Source: Ampelomyces quisqualis (Eukaryota > Ascomycota > Dothideomycetes > Pleosporales > Phaeosphaeriaceae). Taken from it: a stretch of 64,000 nucleotides of DNA. This document shows, piece after piece, positions 60,783 to 64,000 of the stretch; positions within the stretch are counted from its first letter, which is position 1; each line of letters starts with the position of its first letter. The position numbers were made by a program, and so were the translations under genes. The stretch spans positions 1 through 64,000 of the forward strand of contig JAGTXZ010000005.1 of assembly GCA_018398575.1 (NCBI GenBank), given 5' to 3'. A model generated the notes under the pieces. The model worked only from the letters and a program-made list of their open reading frames with translations. It did no database searches and had not been told where the DNA came from.

Positions 60783-62965
60783 TTATCCGAAACCTGGAAG
60801 CTGAAAGCCAAACCCTGGTACGGCTGGAGGAACTGCGACAATGTTGTCTGCTCGCGGTGATACGTGGCGAGGATCGTGGGCAGGGCGGGGATCCGGTTTG
60901 CGGAACTTGTGACCACTTTCAAAATTACCTCCGCCTCGAGCACCGCCGTTGAAGTTCCCACCGCGGCCTCCGCGAGGCGCATCGGTTGCTACACGACGGC
61001 TTATGGCTGCAAAGACTTAGCGACGACACCGAGACTACAAAGAAGATGTTTACCTTTCGAAGATACTCCCGCACCAATTTCAATGTCAGGCTCCTCTATA
61101 ACCATGCCGCCTTCGAGTGTCCGGCCACCAGTTCCGCCGTGCTCAGCGGTGAGCGCCCATTTGCGGTCAGCGTCCGTAAGCCGTGAGATGGGAATAATGC
61201 TGATGCCGCTTTGGTAGTCGCTACAGTCCCGGGGACCGAAACCCACGCCCCATCGTGTCTATTTGGGTCAGCGTAAGTGATTTGCTGTCAGTAGTCTCGT
61301 GCGTACCTGGCGGGCCTTGGACTGGGCAACGGGATCCTGCAGGTTGTCCATTCCCTCCTTGGCATGGACTGCATCCGGGCGGGTCAACATCTTGACAAAC
61401 GCGTGTCGCTTCTCTAGATTGACAATGCAGGTCTGAACTTGGCCAAAGCGACTGAAGATGCTGCGAATCTCACCCTCTGTGCCACCAGCACCGCCTACAA
61501 ATAATGTGCGACTAAGCACCCTGATGTGGTCTCGCGGAAGGGTGTTATCCCATTCAATGTACTTTGAGTTACCATACGAATCTCTAGGCGGGCTCGGCTG
61601 TCGTCTAGGGGGCGAGCGTTGCCGATACTCATTGCGATCATTGCGGCCACCGCGTTGCTTACCACGACCACGACCGCGCTCACCGCGGTTGGACGAGTTG
61701 CCATCAGGGCCTGCATTGGGATCATAAACACCGTACGTGGGACTCTCCCGACGATTCAGGCTAGGTGGCGATCTACGAGGCGATTGTCGACGCTGGTAAT
61801 CAGGTGACCTGCTGCGGTCGCGATACCTACCGTCATTCGGATCATAACCTTTGGGCTGCGCACCAATTTGTGTCCCGGACATGTGTGTATCGGCCTGAAA
61901 CGCTGCTTGAACTGACGGCGCGACTGGCTGTTGCATAGATGGCAACGCAGCTCCCCCGTTCTGTGCTGCAGCCATTGCATTCAATACCTGTATAGCTTGG
62001 TCGGGTGCAATCAATCCCGCACTCATGGCTTGTAAAATTTGACTAGTCATATCGTTTGTTCCAGCGGGGGGAGGTGGCAACGCAGGCTGGCCGGTGGCTC
62101 CGGGTGGCGGAGGTGGTACAAAACCAGGGGGAGGTGGCGGCACCATATTTTGAGAAAAAGAGAATGAAGGTGGTGCTGAAGGGATGCCGTTAGTCTGAGC
62201 ACTTTGTTGACCTAGACCTGCGAATGCTGCATATAGAGCGCTTTGATCTGGTTGAGGCTGTGCTGCAGGGGGTGGGGCTACAGGCTGTTGGTTAGTCTGC
62301 ATGTTGTATGCATGTGTCTGCTGAACGCCGTTGCTCTTGGGCATGGCAGCCTGCGTCACAGGCGCGCCTAGAGGTCTCCTGTCAGGTGATGAAGCCCCCC
62401 AATGTCAACGGAACGGAAAGCTTACTGTTTGAATTGCCGTTCAGTAGCTGCTTCATGCTGGCAATCATGTCTCGTGGAAATGTCTGTCCGCGCTCCCAGA
62501 TATCAAGCAGTTTCGAGATTTTTTCTCTCTGGTTCTCTGGCGCATTCTTGACTAGATCGCTTACGACGACTGGCAGTGCATCTCGCACCAGCTGGACACC
62601 CGAAGCATAGGTTCCTGGCGCAGCTTTGTTTGACACGACCTGACCTGCTTTCTTGGCCTTCTCCACCCATTGTCGGATGACCGAGTCTACAACGTATAGA
62701 ACTCCTAACTTGTGTGTGGCGGCACTATTCGAATACTGGAGGAGGATTTTTTCAATGAGGACTTTATCATACTGCAAGTGAGGAAAGAGTTTTAGTACGG
62801 ATCCGTGTGCGCAGAGCAGGCGTGTGAAGATGGCATAGTTTCGCATACCTGAATGTTGTCTACGCATAGCTGCGTGATGGCCTTGACTTTGGTGGGTGTG
62901 ACGCCTGGTGGTTTCAGTGTCGATAGCGACTGCAATGTCGTCGCCAACTCCTCTAGCGCTGCCAT
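60783..62965 (-). CDS. Seb1/Nrd1-like RNA-binding transcription termination factor
   Basis: Five exons (62,849-62,965; 62,426-62,771; 61,307-62,367; 61,054-61,258; 60,783-61,006) keep frame throughout and give 650 residues. Residues 1-~150 form a CTD-interaction domain (TPTKVKAITQLCVDNIQ, GVLYVVDSVIRQWVEKA, LLDIWERGQTFP). A Pro/Gln-rich linker with PPPPPGF runs follows, then an Arg/Ser-rich stretch (RDRSRSPDYQRRQSPRRSPP). An RRM lies at about 438-510 (RNP2 TLFVGG 442-447, RNP1 KRHAFVKM 474-481), followed by the conserved TRWGVGFGPRDC extension. The tail is RGG-rich. This domain order is that of fission-yeast Seb1 and budding-yeast Nrd1, which bind the polymerase II CTD and nascent RNA and direct 3'-end formation. 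Confidence 0.92.
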
Positions 62966-63788
62966 AGTCACGTCTAGTGTGCCAGTCAGACCCGTGAAGA
63001 AAGAGAAAGAAATGCTAGCAATTGAGACGAGTCGCGGTGTGGCGAGGTGCCAAAACGAGAAACACGCAATGTACTCGGGGGCCGCAAGTCAGTGGCCACA
63101 GCAGAAAAGACTATGTTGTACGAAGAGAGTGTTGAGGAATGACCAGCAGGTGACGAGCAGAAGCGCAAAGCGGTGGTTCTTGTGTCGTCCGGAGACCTGG
63201 AAGGAATGTGTTGCAGCGTTATAGCTGCAGAAGCTGGGGCGCGCTTCAATCTAACATGCGCACGCACACAGTGGGAGCAAAGCGCGCGGGTGATCACTGG
63301 CCCTGCAAGAGAGTGGCGCAAGTCGGACAGACGGTGGGGTGAGATGGGGGAGCACTGCTGTGGTCTATCGAGCGCGCAGGTGCAGGTGCAGTTGCAGGTG
63401 TGAGGGAGAAGGGAGAGGCGGCCGGGGGCCTGTGCTGGACTTTGCGTGCCGAGCTGCAAAAACTACGCTAGTTGCGCACGTGATCATTCACCACCACCCC
63501 AACACCATGACCAGATGCCTTGGTACAAAGTCATGCCGCCCCGTACCGAGTCCAGCAATTATGCGGTATGACACGCAGCGGCCGGCGCGCGTGCTCGGTT
63601 GCCCGCAGCCACGAAGCCAACAGGTTGCAGGGGATCCAGTCCCGCGCTATGGCGATCCACTGCGCTGATGCAGTTCCGAGCAGTTTGCCCGGCCGCCGCA
63701 GCTTTTTCTGCTCCACCCATCCGCCCGCCCCGACTCCTCCCTCCCACCTCCGGCCTCCCACTCCCACCTCCACCACACCTACCACAAA
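62966..63788. promoter_or_regulatory. Divergent intergenic region (Seb1-like / citrate synthase)
   Basis: About 820 bp between divergent start codons. The last ~90 bp before the citrate synthase start are C/T-rich (CCGCCCGCCCCGACTCCTCC), a common feature of strong fungal promoters. No specific factor site is claimed. Confidence 0.5.
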
Positions 63789-64000
63789 ATGGCTTCAGCT
63801 CTGCGCTTGACTGGCGCCTTCCGCGCAGCCGCCCCTCTGCGGACCACCGCCTTCAATGGCCTCCGCTGCTACTCGACCGGCAAGACCACGGTGCGTGTTA
63901 CCGGCGGGCAACTGCGAGGGCTGCGCTAACCTTGTCCATTGCAGTCGCTGAAGGAGACGTTTGCCAACAAGCTGCCCGGCGAGATCGAGAAGATCAAGAA
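63789..64000 (+). CDS. Mitochondrial citrate synthase, N-terminal part (cut by window end)
   Basis: Exon 1 (63,789-63,890) encodes a mitochondrial targeting sequence (MASALRLTGAFRAAAPLR and on to RCYSTGKTT), rich in Arg, Ser and Ala. A 54-bp intron (GTGCGT, branch GCTAAC, CAG) is followed by exon 2 from 63,945: SLKETFANKLPGEIEKIKK. That is the start of mature fungal mitochondrial citrate synthase, which condenses acetyl-CoA and oxaloacetate in the TCA cycle. The rest lies beyond base 64,000. The short match makes the call strong but not absolute. Confidence 0.85.

Overview
The window is the left end of a filamentous ascomycete chromosome. It opens with CCCTAA telomere repeats (1-107). An AT-rich block of about 44.5 kb follows, with no intact gene, and then a gene-dense region of ordinary base composition from about 44,640 to the end. 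Short introns (44-131 bp, often with CTRAY-type branch sites), an AA9 polysaccharide monooxygenase, RIP-type mutation and a TTAGGG telomere point to Pezizomycotina. A Dothideomycete (Pleosporales-like) source is my best guess, from general resemblance only.

The AT-rich block is a graveyard of repeat-induced point mutation (RIP). TCA, CCA, TGA and TGG are almost absent, while ACA, GCA, TGC and TGT stay common, so the mutation looks like pyrimidine-C-A to pyrimidine-T-A. Reading TAG/TAA as former Gln/Trp codons brings long relic proteins back into view. From the telomere inward these are: a SNF2-type helicase (minus, ~0.56-5.6 kb); a telomere-linked RecQ helicase (minus, ~6.5-10.4 kb) with a divergent unknown ORF (plus, 11.2-13.0 kb); five minus-strand relic ORFs between 14.5 and 23.4 kb, each followed by a ~50-bp imperfect palindrome of one shared family; a second RecQ helicase (minus, ~24.8-29.8 kb), again with a divergent relative of the unknown ORF (plus, 30.0-31.6 kb); a 26-bp minisatellite (31.9-32.5 kb) and a nested minisatellite (33.5-34.9 kb); a protein-kinase relic (plus, ~35.3-36.0 kb); and a Helitron Rep/helicase relic (plus, ~38.7-43.75 kb).

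The unique region holds, in order: an AA9 monooxygenase (minus), whose stop codon lies about 10 bp from the RIP border; a carbonyl-reductase-like SDR (minus); a VOC/glyoxalase-fold protein (plus); a second SDR (minus) with a 25-nt frame interruption; a 5'-truncated MFS transporter remnant (minus); a small secreted, probably GPI-anchored His/Cys-repeat protein (plus); an amino-acid permease with a nonsense codon and a frameshift (minus); a doubtful hypothetical ORF (minus); a medium-chain (quinone-oxidoreductase-like) dehydrogenase (minus); then housekeeping genes: CLPTM1-family protein (minus), LOG-family phosphoribohydrolase (plus), a Seb1/Nrd1-like RNA-binding termination factor with CID and RRM (minus), and the start of mitochondrial citrate synthase (plus, cut by the window end). 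Gene decay falls from total (RIP block) through partial (MFS remnant, permease, second SDR) to none toward the chromosome interior. I see no biosynthetic cluster. The oxidoreductases near the border are better read as accessory catabolic genes.
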